From assembly GCA_947491475.1 (NCBI GenBank), contig CANLKN010000019.1, forward strand, positions 1 to 46,592: DNA of 46,592 nucleotides. Direction: 5' to 3'. The DNA is from Akkermansiaceae bacterium. Its GTDB lineage: Bacteria; Verrucomicrobiota; Verrucomicrobiia; Verrucomicrobiales; Akkermansiaceae. Position 1 is the stretch's first letter, and the number at the start of each line of letters is the position of its first letter. A program made the translations under genes and the position numbers. Positions 1 through 9,594 of the stretch are shown here, in pieces. The notes under the pieces are model-generated. The model saw only the letters and a program-made list of their open reading frames with translations. It did not search any database and had not been told where the DNA came from.

Positions 1-786
1 ACCGACTATCATGTCGGCACCAGCGGCAATCCCACCGATGTCGTGGCGGAATTCGTCGCCGCGTGCCGCCGCCATGACATTCTGCCGGGTTTGTATTATT
101 GTTCGTGGGACAATCACCACCGCTTCGGCTCGGTGACGCCGAGCGACACCCACACCCTCACCGGCGATCTGTTCGGCGGCGTGACCTACAATGACGGCAT
201 GCCGCACACCATCGGCGGCGAGGTCTGGCGTCAGGCACCCTACACCACCGCGCGCTACCGTGAGTTCGTCCGCTCCCAGATCACGGAGCTGCTGACGCAA
301 TACGGCACCATCGCCGAGTTCTGGCTCGATATTCCCGGCATCCTGCCGCGCGACTTCCGCGAGGACCTGTATGCGGAGATGGCCGCCCTGCAGCCCGGCA
401 TGGTGATCATGGCCAACCATGGAATCGGCGATGGCACGTCCTTCGACGTTTCGTATGCCTGGCCTACAGACCTGATCGCCATCGAACGAGCGCTTCCAAA
501 TGCCAGCGGCCACCAGCCATGGCGCTCGATTTCCGGGAAAAACCATTACCTTCCCGCAGAAGTTTGTGAACCGGCTGGCAAGGACTGGTTCTTCACCGAG
601 AACGATGTGCCGCGATCCGATGCCGATCTGCTGGGTATGGCGTTGATTTGCCGCAGCCGCGGAGCCAATCTGCTGCTCGACATCGGCCCCGACCGCTCCG
701 GGCTCGTGCCGCCCGCCTTCCGCGACGCGCTCGCACGGCTCGGTGAAAACCTTGCCGCCAATCAAGCCCTGCTGGCCGTCCCATAA
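1..786 (+). CDS. GH29 alpha-L-fucosidase, 5'-truncated by the window edge
   Basis: The reading frame is open from base 1, so the N-terminus lies outside the window and export cannot be judged. About 261 residues remain, the C-terminal part of a GH29 catalytic barrel. GH29 enzymes hydrolyse terminal alpha-L-fucose with retention. Visible family features are a strand-and-helix stretch ending GLYYCSWDNHH, the segment IAEFWLDIPG whose Asp (residue 110 of the fragment) sits where GH29 has its nucleophile, and the closing GANLLLDIGPDRSG, a typical GH29 end-of-barrel sequence. The general acid/base is variable in GH29 and I cannot assign it. The gene ends 23 bases before the next start and belongs to the same plus-strand operon. 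The family is fairly secure; exact substrate and linkage are not. Confidence 0.82.
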   Translation, partial: TDYHVGTSGNPTDVVAEFVAACRRHDILPGLYYCSWDNHHRFGSVTPSDTHTLTGDLFGGVTYNDGMPHTIGGEVWRQAPYTTARYREFVRSQITELLTQYGTIAEFWLDIPGILPRDFREDLYAEMAALQPGMVIMANHGIGDGTSFDVSYAWPTDLIAIERALPNASGHQPWRSISGKNHYLPAEVCEPAGKDWFFTENDVPRSDADLLGMALICRSRGANLLLDIGPDRSGLVPPAFRDALARLGENLAANQALLAVP

Positions 787-809
787 GCATTCATCAATCC
801 ATCAAACCC

Positions 810-1859
810 ATGAACTCACGCGAACGCTTCCATGCCACTCTCGAACGCCGCCCCGTGGACCGCCCGGCAAGCTGGCTGGGCATTCCCGCCGGAGCGGCGA
901 TGCCCGCACTCCTGGAACACTTCAACGCGTCCGACCTGTGCGGGCTCAAGGCCGCCATCGGCGATGATGTCTGGCCGGTCGAGCTGCCCTATCACTCGGA
1001 TTTTTCCGATGCCATCTACATGGCGTTCGACTTCGCCAAGACCGGGCATCTCAGCAACGAGGAGCGCACGCTCAACTCGCCGGGCTTCTTCGAGGAAATC
1101 ACCGATCCGGCCGCCGTGGAGGAATTCCCGTGGCCGGACCCCGCCCGCTTCATTGATCCAGCCGAGTGCCGCGCGGTGGTGGATGCCGTGCCCGGCGACT
1201 ACGCGGTGCTGGGCGTGGTCTGGTCCGCGCACTTCCAGGATGCCTGCGCCGCCTTCGGCATGGAGACCGCGCTGATGAACATGGTCGCCGAACCGGAAAT
1301 CTTCCGCGCGGTGATCGACCGGATCACGAAGTTCTATCTGGAAGCCAATGAGATCTTCTATCAGGCGGCCGGCCCGCGGCTCGACGCGGTGCTCATAGGC
1401 AACGATTTCGGCAGCCAGAGCTCGCTGATGCTGTCGCGCGAACTGATCCGCGAGTTCGTATTTCCCGGCACCAAGGCACTCGTCGATCAGGCGAAGGCGC
1501 ACGGGCTGAAAGTCATCCACCATTCCTGCGGAGCCATCCGCGATCTGATCCCCGATCTCATCGGGATCGGAGTGGATGCGATCCATCCGATCCAGGCGCT
1601 CGCCAGCGGCATGGATGCGGAGAGTCTTGCGCGCGAATTCAGCGGCCGGGTTTCCTTCTGCGGCGGCGTGGACGCGCAGAACCTGCTGGTCAGCGGCACG
1701 CCGGAACAAGTGCGGCAGCGGGTCAGGGAACTGCGCGCGCTGTTTCCAACCGGTCTGGTGATTTCGCCGAGCCACGAAGCGATCCTGCCCGACATCGCGC
1801 CGGCCAACATCGGCGCCCTGTTCGAGGCGGCGGCGGAAAACCGATCGGACAAGGCATGA
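810..1859 (+). CDS. URO-D-fold protein, methyltransferase-like (first copy)
   Basis: A 349-residue protein of the uroporphyrinogen decarboxylase superfamily. That superfamily contains the haem enzyme HemE and zinc-dependent methyltransferases of the MtaA/MtbA/CmuA type. The start MNSRERFHATLERRPVDRP is typical of the non-HemE branch. A possible metal site is His238-Ser-Cys240 in IHHSCG plus Cys284 in SFCGGVDAQNLL. This resembles the His-x-Cys...Cys zinc site of corrinoid methyltransferases, but the spacing to the last Cys is 44 residues, shorter than I remember for MtaA/MtbA. No corrinoid protein is encoded in the window. It sits between a fucosidase and a rhamnosidase, and its stop overlaps the next start (ATGA). 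Haem synthesis is unlikely in this context. A role in demethylating O-methyl sugars is only a hypothesis. Confidence 0.72.
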   Translation: MNSRERFHATLERRPVDRPASWLGIPAGAAMPALLEHFNASDLCGLKAAIGDDVWPVELPYHSDFSDAIYMAFDFAKTGHLSNEERTLNSPGFFEEITDPAAVEEFPWPDPARFIDPAECRAVVDAVPGDYAVLGVVWSAHFQDACAAFGMETALMNMVAEPEIFRAVIDRITKFYLEANEIFYQAAGPRLDAVLIGNDFGSQSSLMLSRELIREFVFPGTKALVDQAKAHGLKVIHHSCGAIRDLIPDLIGIGVDAIHPIQALASGMDAESLAREFSGRVSFCGGVDAQNLLVSGTPEQVRQRVRELRALFPTGLVISPSHEAILPDIAPANIGALFEAAAENRSDKA

Positions 1860-4153
1860 TGGCATCGACTCACGCGTCACTGGGAAAAACGGAGCTTCAT
1901 GGTTTTCCATGTCTCTGGCTGCCCGAATACCCGGAGGACCAGAAGGATGTGCGGGTCGGTTTCCGCGGTCAGATCCGCGGTGAAACCGGACTGGCCGAGA
2001 TCCGGATCTCAGGCGCCGGATGGTTCAATCTCTGGGTGGATGGAATATTTCTCGGCGACGGACCGACACGCTATCCTGAAACGGCACCGGAGTATCAGGT
2101 TTTTAAAATCCCGCCGGGCAGCACGACGATCGCCGTGGAAGTGCAGGACATCGGCGAAGGAACCCAGCGCCATCCCGTGAGCAAGCCGTTTCTGGCATGC
2201 ATCGTCACGGAAGATGGAAAACGCCGTGACGTCTCGTGGAAATGTCTGCGGCTTCCCGGTTGGCGCTCCGGCGCGATGCGCATCGGCCCGGGCCATGCCT
2301 ATGCCGACTGGTGCGATCTTCGCGAGGCTCTAACAGGCTGGAACGAGCCGGGCTTTGACGATTCCGCATGGCAGGAACCGGTGGCGGTCGAGAGGTTCAT
2401 GGCAGCCTGGCATCCGCCTGCGGATCTCGGTGTCAGGCAGATTCCCGCCCCGGCCCGTGAGATCGGACGGGGAGTGTTCGCGCACACCTACTGCTGGGGA
2501 GCGGAGGAGCAGCCGTTGCAGTTTTTCCTGCGCGAACTCGAAAACCACCGTCATCCGATCGATGGCGTATGGCGCAGATATGACATCGGCCGCGTGCGGC
2601 TCGGGCGGCCGGACTTCGTGATCGATGCGCCGGCGGGCAGCATCGTCGAGTTCGGCTATGCCGAGCATTTGCGACAGGGCCGAGTGGGCCCCTTCTTCGG
2701 TTATCGCGGCGGCACCACCTGCAACATGGATCACTACGTCGCGCCGGGTGGCCCGCAGCGCTATTTCCCGTCCGTGCCCAAAGGCTGCCGCTTTCTCGAA
2801 GTGCATGTCTTCGGGCAGCCGGATGCGATCCATGTCATCGAAGAAGGTTATCTTGAGCGGGTTTACTTCGGTGTGCCGGAGGGCTCGTTTGCCTGTGACG
2901 ATCCACTGTTGGAAAAGATCTGGGCCACCGGCATCGAAACCCTGCGGGGCTGCGCGGAAGACGCCGTGACCGACTGCCCGACGCGCGAGCGCGGCCAATA
3001 CGTGGGCGACACGCTTTCCGTGGGAATGGAAATCGGGCGCGTGGCGTGGAGCGATCTCGCGCTGTTCCGCCGGGCGCTGGTGCAGGCCGCCGGGTCCGCG
3101 CGGGCTGACGGACTGATCGCCGGATGTTTCCCCGGTTGGCAGTTGTATCTGCCGACCTATTCGCTGCAGTGGATTTCCGCGGCGGTGCGCTTTCATGAGC
3201 TCAGCGGAGATAAGGATCTGCTGGTGGACTTGTTCCCGGCCGCAGAGGCGAACCTGCATGCGTTCGAGCGGTTTTGGACAGCCGGGGGCTTGCAGGGAAG
3301 CCAGGCGATGGATGAGTCCGGCATGGGCTGGATTTTTGTGGACTGGGGTTACGCCATCGGCGCGCCGGATCCGGCACTGAACCTTCACTACCTTCTCGGC
3401 CTGCGTTCGTTTGTCACATGGTCGCAACGCATCGGAAAAGCCGCGCCCCACACCGCAGCCCGGGCGGTCCTGGTGGAATCCGTCTGCCGGAAACTGATCG
3501 ATGGCATGGTGGAAGCGGGCGGTTGGGAACGCGCCGGCTATCACTGCACCGTGCTCGCGCTTGCCGCGAATCTCGTCGAGCCCGCGCGGATCGCGCCGGC
3601 GCTCGGGTTCCTCAAGACCCATATCGGGAATTGTTTTCCCAACAATCCGGATGCTCCGCGCGTCGCGCACATCGAAAGCAAGAGCTCCCAGGTGCTCACC
3701 CCGTATTTCTTCCACTTCGCCGCGCCGGTGCTGATCCGGCACGGGGAATTCGCCTTCGTGCTCGAGCAATACCGCAAGTGCTGGGGCTGGATGCTCGATC
3801 AGGGAGTCACCACCTGGATGGAAGTCTTCGACGACCGCTGGTCGCACTGCCACCATTGGAGCGGCTGTCCGACCTGGCAACTGAGCCACTTCGTCCTCGG
3901 ACTCAACCGCCGCTTCGATCTTGGCGCGGATCACTATGAGTTTTCCTTCGTGGCCGGCCCGCTCACGCGTGCGCAGGGCTGTCTTCCGGAAGGCATCTCG
4001 ATTTCATGGGAGCGCAGTTCTGCCGGCATTCTCTACCGAATCGAAACCGCCGGTCCCATCACGCTGCATCCCGGGCCGCACGCGCCGTTTGAGGGCACGA
4101 TGGAAATTTCCGGCACATGGGAGATTCTCATCCCGGCTGATACAGCACTCTGA
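1856..4153 (+). CDS. GH78 alpha-L-rhamnosidase
   Basis: A 765-residue GH78 enzyme, an inverting hydrolase releasing terminal alpha-L-rhamnose. N-terminal beta-sandwich domains (about residues 1-330) precede an (alpha/alpha)6 barrel. The hallmark motif is DCPTRERGQYVGD at 373-385, where Glu378 matches the general acid. The second hallmark, GVTTWMEVFDD, places the likely general base at Glu656, followed by the conserved HWSGCPTW loop. No signal peptide is visible, so it probably acts in the cytoplasm on imported oligosaccharides. The start overlaps the preceding stop by four bases (ATGA), which suggests translational coupling. The symporter gene starts two bases after this gene ends. Substrate could be rhamnogalacturonan, a rhamnose-bearing algal glycan or rhamnosides. 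Confidence 0.87.
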   Translation: MMASTHASLGKTELHGFPCLWLPEYPEDQKDVRVGFRGQIRGETGLAEIRISGAGWFNLWVDGIFLGDGPTRYPETAPEYQVFKIPPGSTTIAVEVQDIGEGTQRHPVSKPFLACIVTEDGKRRDVSWKCLRLPGWRSGAMRIGPGHAYADWCDLREALTGWNEPGFDDSAWQEPVAVERFMAAWHPPADLGVRQIPAPAREIGRGVFAHTYCWGAEEQPLQFFLRELENHRHPIDGVWRRYDIGRVRLGRPDFVIDAPAGSIVEFGYAEHLRQGRVGPFFGYRGGTTCNMDHYVAPGGPQRYFPSVPKGCRFLEVHVFGQPDAIHVIEEGYLERVYFGVPEGSFACDDPLLEKIWATGIETLRGCAEDAVTDCPTRERGQYVGDTLSVGMEIGRVAWSDLALFRRALVQAAGSARADGLIAGCFPGWQLYLPTYSLQWISAAVRFHELSGDKDLLVDLFPAAEANLHAFERFWTAGGLQGSQAMDESGMGWIFVDWGYAIGAPDPALNLHYLLGLRSFVTWSQRIGKAAPHTAARAVLVESVCRKLIDGMVEAGGWERAGYHCTVLALAANLVEPARIAPALGFLKTHIGNCFPNNPDAPRVAHIESKSSQVLTPYFFHFAAPVLIRHGEFAFVLEQYRKCWGWMLDQGVTTWMEVFDDRWSHCHHWSGCPTWQLSHFVLGLNRRFDLGADHYEFSFVAGPLTRAQGCLPEGISISWERSSAGILYRIETAGPITLHPGPHAPFEGTMEISGTWEILIPADTAL

Positions 4154-4155
4154 AC

Positions 4156-5604
4156 ATGCAACACGACACACCTCACATGCCGCCGGGCAAACTTCCACTC
4201 GCAAAAAAAATCGGCTGGGGAGTCGGCGGACTGGTGGAAAACTTCATGTCCAACGGCATCGTGCTGCTGGCCCTGCCGATCTTCAACATCGGCCTCGGCG
4301 TCAATGCCGTGTGGCTCGGCTGGGCGCTCGCGCTGCCGCGGCTCATCGATGCGTTTCTGGATCCGGTCATCGGCAACATCTCGGACAACACGCGCAGCCG
4401 CTGGGGCCGGCGACGGCCCTATGTGTTCATCGGCGGCATGGCCTGCGCGCTCTTTTTCGCGCTGGTCTGGCTGCCACCGCTCGGCTGGTCGCAGACGGCT
4501 GTCTTCACCTACTTCGCGGTGATGTCGTTTTGTTATTATCTTTCGCTCTCGTTGTTCAGCGTGCCTTACAACGCCCTGGGCATCGAACTGACCGAAGACT
4601 ACACGGAGCGGACCAACGTCCAGGCCTGGCGCTTTTTCTTCATCTCGATCAGCGGCATCGCGGTGGCATGGATTTACAAGCTGAGCTTTCATCCGTTCTT
4701 CACCGGCGGCGCGGAAGGGCCATCGGGGCATCCGGAGGTGATCGGTGTCCGCGGCGTGGCGGTCTGCACGGCGCTGCTGATCATGCTCGCCGCATTGGTG
4801 CCGTTTTTCATGTCGCGCGAGTCCGCCGCCAGCCAAAAGCAGCAGAAGATCACGCTCTGGCCCGCGCTGCGCATGACTTTCACCAACAAGGCGTTCCTGC
4901 TATTGAGCACGCTGATCATCGTCGCGCTTCTCGGCACCTTCATGGTCGAGCCGTTCGCGCTCTACATCGGCATCTATCATGTTTTCGATGGCAACAAGGA
5001 GATGGCCGCCACCATGGCCGGTTGGATCGGAGTGGCAAAAAACGCGGGCAGCATTCTGGCGATCCCCGTCATCTCCTGGATCGCGGCGCGCATCGGCAAG
5101 AAAAACACGCTGTTTGTCGGTCAGGGATTGTTGGCCGTCTCCTTCCTGAGTTCCTGGGTCTGCTTCACCCCCGCCGCGCCGTGGTTGATGGTGGTGCCCT
5201 TCGTGTTTCTCGCGCCGGGGTTGACCTGCTTCATGATCATGGGTGGCTCAATGCTCGGGGATGTCTGCGATCAGGACGAGCTGGAGCACGGCATGCGCCG
5301 GGAGGGCATGTTCGGCGCAGCCGCCGGCTTCGTCGGCAAGTTCGCATTTTCCCTCGTGACGGTGCTCAACGGCTACCTGCTCGCCTTTGCCGGCTTCGAT
5401 CCCCAGCTGCCCGCGCAAAGCGGGGCGACCGTGCTGTCCCTGCGCCTGATGTTCGTGTTCGTGCCCCTGGCGCTGCTCGCGGCAAGCCTCGTTCTCACGC
5501 TTTGGTTCCCCATCGGAAAACGCCGCGCGGCGGAAATCCGGGCGGCCCTGAACGCCCGACCAAAGCCCGCGCTCCATTCATCCACCAACGATCTAACATC
5601 ATGA
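4156..5604 (+). CDS. GPH-family sugar:cation symporter (MFS)
   Basis: A 482-residue integral membrane protein with about 12 hydrophobic segments, of the glycoside-pentoside-hexuronide:cation symporter family (MelB/XylP relatives). The family signature lies near residues 55-95: an Asp-Pro pair in FLDPVIGNISDNTRS followed by RWGRRRPYVF. A second Asp-rich loop, GDVCDQDELEHGMRREG, sits near 370-385, again typical of the family. It probably imports sugars or small oligosaccharides released outside the cell, coupled to Na+ or H+. It lies between a rhamnosidase and a beta-galactosidase; its stop overlaps the GH2 start (ATGA). With no SusC/SusD or ABC importer in the window, this is the only intact sugar transporter seen. 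The exact sugar cannot be read from sequence. Confidence 0.87.
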   Translation: MQHDTPHMPPGKLPLAKKIGWGVGGLVENFMSNGIVLLALPIFNIGLGVNAVWLGWALALPRLIDAFLDPVIGNISDNTRSRWGRRRPYVFIGGMACALFFALVWLPPLGWSQTAVFTYFAVMSFCYYLSLSLFSVPYNALGIELTEDYTERTNVQAWRFFFISISGIAVAWIYKLSFHPFFTGGAEGPSGHPEVIGVRGVAVCTALLIMLAALVPFFMSRESAASQKQQKITLWPALRMTFTNKAFLLLSTLIIVALLGTFMVEPFALYIGIYHVFDGNKEMAATMAGWIGVAKNAGSILAIPVISWIAARIGKKNTLFVGQGLLAVSFLSSWVCFTPAAPWLMVVPFVFLAPGLTCFMIMGGSMLGDVCDQDELEHGMRREGMFGAAAGFVGKFAFSLVTVLNGYLLAFAGFDPQLPAQSGATVLSLRLMFVFVPLALLAASLVLTLWFPIGKRRAAEIRAALNARPKPALHSSTNDLTS

Positions 5605-8600
5605 CCCCGAAATCCCTCGCTACGATAGGCTGGCTGTTCACCTTGCTCCTGCCAGTTGCCTTGGTTGCCGCCGCGCCGGTGCCGCCGGAAATCGAAAACC
5701 CGCTATGCCTCGGCATCAACAAGGAACCCGCCCACGCCACGCTGATGCCTTATGCCAATCTCGACGAGGCACTGAAGGCGCAACGTCACGCGTCGTCGCG
5801 GTGCCGCAGCCTCAACGGACCGTGGAAATTCCACTACGTGGCGACTCCTGAAAATCGGCCGGAGGATTTCTATAAGCCGGAGTTCGATGTGAGTGCGTGG
5901 AAGGAGATCCCGGTGCCGTCGAACTGGCAGGTGCTCGGTTATGGCACGCCCTATTACCGCAACGCGGGCTATATTTTCAAAAACGACTTTCCCAAGGTGA
6001 TGGGCGAACCGCCGCAAGACTGGACCACTTACGCCGAACGCAACCCGGTCGGCAGCTACCGCCGCGAGTTTGATGTTCCGGCCGACTGGAGCGGCCAGCG
6101 GGTGTTCGTCACCTTCGATGGCGTGGACGCGGGCTTCTTCCTTTGGGTCAACGGCCAGCGGGTAGGCTTCAGCACCAACAGCCGCAACGCCGCCGAGTTC
6201 GACCTTACTCGCTTCGTCAAACCGGGCAAAAACCTGATTGCCGCCGAGGTCTATCGGTTTTGTGTCGGCAGCTACCTTGAAGACCAGGACATGTGGCGAC
6301 TCAGTGGGATTTTCCGCAACGTCACGCTCTGGTGCGCGCCGCAAACCCACGTCCGCGATTTCTCCGTGCAGACCGAACTCGACCCGGCCTACCGCAATGC
6401 CACGGTTGTTGTCACCGCCAAGGTGAAAAACTACGGCAACGCCCAAACCCCCGGCAGCCAGCTCAAGGCCCAACTTTACGACCGGGCCGGAGAAGCCGTC
6501 GCAGGAGCGATCGCCGGCATTCAGGTGCCGGCCTTGAAACCCGGCGAGGAAGCCGCGGTCAGCGCGAAGTTTCCCGTCACCAATCCCGCCAAATGGACTG
6601 CGGAAACGCCGACGCTTTACACGGTCGTCCTGTCGTTGATGCCAGCGCCGAACGCGACTCCAGCCACCCCAGAATTCCTCTCCGCCCGCGTCGGCTTCCG
6701 CAAGGTCGAGATCAAGGGCCGCGTCTTCATGGTCAACGGCACGCCGGTCAAACTCAAGGGAGTGAACCGTCACGAGCATTGGTCGGATGTCGGCCACGCG
6801 ATCACCGAGACCCAGATGATCCGCGACCTGGAAGTCATCAAACAAGGCAACTGCAACCACATCCGCACCAGCCACTATTCGAACGATCCGCGCTGGTATG
6901 AACTTTGTGACGAATACGGCATCTGGCTCTGTGCCGAAGCCAATTGTGAAAGTCATGGCAATGACGGCCGCTTCGACAACGAGCCGCGAATGCGCGACGC
7001 CATCATCGACCGCAGCGTCGCCAACACCGAGAATTTCAAGAACCATCCGTCCGTCATCATGTGGTCGCTCGGCAACGAATGCGGCGGCATCGGGGGGAAT
7101 TTCATCGATGCGCTGAATGCGGTCAAAGTGATCGACCCCACCCGTCCGGTGCATTACGAGCGGTTCGGGACGGGCAGCGGCAACCCGGCGGACTTCGATG
7201 GCAGGATGTATGGCACGCCAGAGGATTTCGCCAATGTCGCCATCAACAAGAGTCTAACGAAACCCTTCTATATCTGCGAGTTCGCCCATGCGATGTTCAA
7301 CTCGATGGGTTCGCTCGACCAATACAGCGAGGTGCTTGACCAACATCCCGAAATCACCGGCGGGGCGATCTGGGAATACCAGGACCAGGCACTGTGGAAC
7401 AAGCGCGACCCGCAGCGCCCGATCCTCGCCTACGGCGGCGGTTTCGGTGAGAATCCCAACGATCGTTATTTCATTCACAAAGGCGTGGTGTCCTTCGACC
7501 GCAGCACCGAAGGCAGCGGGGTCAAACCGCACTATCCGGAAATGAAGAAGGCCTATCAGTGGATCGATTTCAAACCGGCCGATCTCGCCAACGGCACCAT
7601 CACGGTCAAAAACAAATATCAGTTCATCACCCTGGCCGGGTTCGCTGCGACTTGGACTCTCACCGAAGATGGACGGCCCATCGCCAATGGGCCGTTTGCG
7701 TTGCCGCCGCTCGCACCGCAGGCCACCACTACCGTCAAGGTGCCCTTCGGTCCCATCACCGCCAAGCCAGGCGCGGAATATTTCCTCCGGATTTCCTGCA
7801 CCACGGCGGGCAAGGAGCTGTGGGCACCCAAGGGTTTCGAACTCGCCACCGCCCAGTTCAAGCTGCCGGTCGGCAACAAGCCAACGGTCGCCGATGTGAA
7901 AACGCTCAAGCCCCTCAAACTGACCACCACGGGCCATGAACACCGGGTCACCGGCGACGGCTTCGCGGTCACCTTCGATGCGTCCGCCGGCACCCTCTCC
8001 AAACTCGAACGCGACGGCGTGAATGTGTTGGCTGCCGCCGGCGGTCCGCAACTGCACCTCTGGCGCGCGCCGCACCGCGACGATGACCTGTGGGCCTATA
8101 ACGATTGGTCGCAGTGCGGCCTGGATGCTCTGACCCGCGAGGTCGTGGGCGTCACCACCGCAGCAGGCCAGGGCCTCGCACGCATCGACGCCACGACCAA
8201 GTTGACAGGCAAAAACGGCTTTGCCGCCACCCACACCGCCACCTACACGGTCTTCGGTGATGGCACCGTCACCGTGGACAATACGGTCACCTTCCAGGGC
8301 GTGCGGATCCCGCTCGCCCGGATCGGCGTGCGCATGCAACTCGACCGCGCGCTCGACACGATGGAATTCCTCGGCCGCGGCCCGATTGAAAACTATGCGG
8401 ATCGTAAGAGCGGCTTCGATGTCGGTCGCTACACGCTCAACGTCAACGATCAATATACTTATGAAAAACCGATGGAGCGGGGCAACCACGAGGACGTCCG
8501 CTGGGCGGCATTGGCCGGCAAGGGCAAGCCGACGTTGTTGATCCAGGGCGATGACGAATTGATGCAAGTGGCCGCCCTGCCGCACACGGACGAGCAGATG

Positions 8601-9461
8601 ATGCCGCACGAATACAAGATCGACCTGCCCGCCAGCACGGTCACGGTGCTGACGCTCGGCCATCGCACCACCGGCGTCGGCTCCAATAGCTGTGGCCCGC
8701 GCCTGCCCGAACCCTTCATCGTTTACACTGCCCCGGCGGCTTGGACTTATACCCTCCGGTTGCTGCCGGTTGGCGAAGCTCCTGAGCTTGCCACCACGCG
8801 CCTTGACGCACCCGCCCGCATCAAGCCGGTCCTGGCTTCGCGTGACAGCAAGGGCATCGTCACGCTCGCCTGCGCGACCGCCGATGCCAAGCTGGTCTAT
8901 CAGATCGACGGTTCCCCGCCCATGCCCTACGCAGGCCCCTTCGAACTGCGGCGGGCCGGCAAAGTCCAATTGCGGGCCACCGGCAACGGCCTGCCCTACG
9001 CCGGCACCGTGGAATTCGCCGCCTTCAGCGACCGCAGCCTGTGGTCGATTGTTTCCTGCGACAGCGTCCAAAAAGGCGAAGGTGAGTCAGCCAATGCGAT
9101 TGATGGCGACGATTCCACCTATTGGCACACCCAGTGGCAGAACGGCGCACCGCCATTTCCTCATCAGCTCGTCGTGGATTTCGGCAAGGATGTGGCCTTC
9201 CAAGGCCTCATCTACGTCGGTCGCGGCGGTCGTGACGGCGCGAGTGGCCGGATCAAGGACTTCGAAATATATATCAGCAAGGACGGCAAGAACTGGGGCA
9301 CGCCGACCAAAGCGGGCATACTCGAAAATCGCGGCGGGGTGCAGCGCCTCCGGTTCGACCTGCCAGTGACCGCCCGCTATCTGAAATTCATCGCCAAGAG
9401 CGATTTCCAAGGCAAGCCCTGGGCCGCTCTCGCAGAACTCGACCTCATCGTCGCGGAGTAG
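5601..9461 (+). CDS. Secreted GH2 beta-galactosidase (LacZ-type) with C-terminal F5/8-type domain
   Basis: A 1286-residue exported enzyme. The reading frame is open far upstream, but the start at 5601 gives a clean signal peptide (MTPKSLATIGWLFTLLLPVA, then Ala-rich cleavage region) and an ATGA overlap with the symporter, so I use it. Domain order is a jelly-roll sugar-binding domain, Ig-like domain, TIM barrel, second Ig-like domain, and a large LacZ-type beta-sandwich (about 780-1050). Key motifs are GVNRHEHW, the acid/base Glu493 in SLGNECGG and the nucleophile Glu560 in ICEFAHAMFNSMG. The last 140 residues look like an F5/8 type C (discoidin/CBM32-like) domain, with DGDDSTYWHTQW and a Gly-Lys-rich tail. 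It probably removes terminal beta-galactose outside the cell or in the periplasm. It is the last gene of this operon. Confidence 0.9.
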   Translation: MTPKSLATIGWLFTLLLPVALVAAAPVPPEIENPLCLGINKEPAHATLMPYANLDEALKAQRHASSRCRSLNGPWKFHYVATPENRPEDFYKPEFDVSAWKEIPVPSNWQVLGYGTPYYRNAGYIFKNDFPKVMGEPPQDWTTYAERNPVGSYRREFDVPADWSGQRVFVTFDGVDAGFFLWVNGQRVGFSTNSRNAAEFDLTRFVKPGKNLIAAEVYRFCVGSYLEDQDMWRLSGIFRNVTLWCAPQTHVRDFSVQTELDPAYRNATVVVTAKVKNYGNAQTPGSQLKAQLYDRAGEAVAGAIAGIQVPALKPGEEAAVSAKFPVTNPAKWTAETPTLYTVVLSLMPAPNATPATPEFLSARVGFRKVEIKGRVFMVNGTPVKLKGVNRHEHWSDVGHAITETQMIRDLEVIKQGNCNHIRTSHYSNDPRWYELCDEYGIWLCAEANCESHGNDGRFDNEPRMRDAIIDRSVANTENFKNHPSVIMWSLGNECGGIGGNFIDALNAVKVIDPTRPVHYERFGTGSGNPADFDGRMYGTPEDFANVAINKSLTKPFYICEFAHAMFNSMGSLDQYSEVLDQHPEITGGAIWEYQDQALWNKRDPQRPILAYGGGFGENPNDRYFIHKGVVSFDRSTEGSGVKPHYPEMKKAYQWIDFKPADLANGTITVKNKYQFITLAGFAATWTLTEDGRPIANGPFALPPLAPQATTTVKVPFGPITAKPGAEYFLRISCTTAGKELWAPKGFELATAQFKLPVGNKPTVADVKTLKPLKLTTTGHEHRVTGDGFAVTFDASAGTLSKLERDGVNVLAAAGGPQLHLWRAPHRDDDLWAYNDWSQCGLDALTREVVGVTTAAGQGLARIDATTKLTGKNGFAATHTATYTVFGDGTVTVDNTVTFQGVRIPLARIGVRMQLDRALDTMEFLGRGPIENYADRKSGFDVGRYTLNVNDQYTYEKPMERGNHEDVRWAALAGKGKPTLLIQGDDELMQVAALPHTDEQMMPHEYKIDLPASTVTVLTLGHRTTGVGSNSCGPRLPEPFIVYTAPAAWTYTLRLLPVGEAPELATTRLDAPARIKPVLASRDSKGIVTLACATADAKLVYQIDGSPPMPYAGPFELRRAGKVQLRATGNGLPYAGTVEFAAFSDRSLWSIVSCDSVQKGEGESANAIDGDDSTYWHTQWQNGAPPFPHQLVVDFGKDVAFQGLIYVGRGGRDGASGRIKDFEIYISKDGKNWGTPTKAGILENRGGVQRLRFDLPVTARYLKFIAKSDFQGKPWAALAELDLIVAE

Positions 9462-9474
9462 GACCGAGGACCGG

Positions 9475-9594
9475 TCACCGCGTCTGGAAGACGGTGAATA
9501 GATGCCGGATTTCGTCGTCGATTTCCTCTTCCTCGACGACGGTTTGCAAAAGGGAATTGATCGGTGAAGCGCTGGCCAGGTCCTTCGTTTCATG
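9475..9594 (-). pseudogene. Possible 3' remnant of a ferritin-like (DUF892/YciE-type) gene
   Basis: Downstream of the AraC gene on the minus strand, about 39 codons read like real protein in a frame with no plausible start, overlapping the AraC stop. The peptide includes LASASPINSLLQTVVEEEE, then IDDEIRHLF, and ends in a stop at 9475-9477. The pattern of Leu-Leu-Gln-Thr followed by a Glu-rich stretch, Asp and Glu resembles the final helix of DUF892/YciE ferritin-like proteins, as I recall that family. No 5' part is present. If correct, it is the tail of a gene lost when the regulator was placed here. A chance frame is possible because the piece is short. Confidence 0.28.

Noticed and set aside
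810-1859. Reading the URO-D-fold gene as hemE
   Set aside because: The sequence branch and the presence of a second different copy within sugar operons argue against haem synthesis.
816-1910. Long minus-strand open frame opposite the URO-D gene
   Set aside because: It is the antisense of a recognisable gene; the peptide is His/Arg/Asp rich with no domain pattern. Such frames are expected in GC-rich DNA.
2330-3934. 534-codon minus-strand frame opposite the GH78 gene
   Set aside because: No recognisable motifs, and the plus strand has complete GH78 signatures over the same bases.
3921-5600. N-terminal extension of the GH2 frame back to 3921
   Set aside because: The extension is Arg/His rich, overlaps the GH78 and symporter genes, and the signal peptide begins at 5601.
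5703-9071. Two long minus-strand frames (483 and 605 codons) opposite the GH2 gene
   Set aside because: Composition typical of antisense shadows, and the plus strand encodes a full GH2 protein with catalytic residues.
9464-9478. GACCG-N5-CGGTC hairpin after the first operon as a terminator
   Set aside because: The stem is only five pairs and no T-run follows; support is too weak to annotate.
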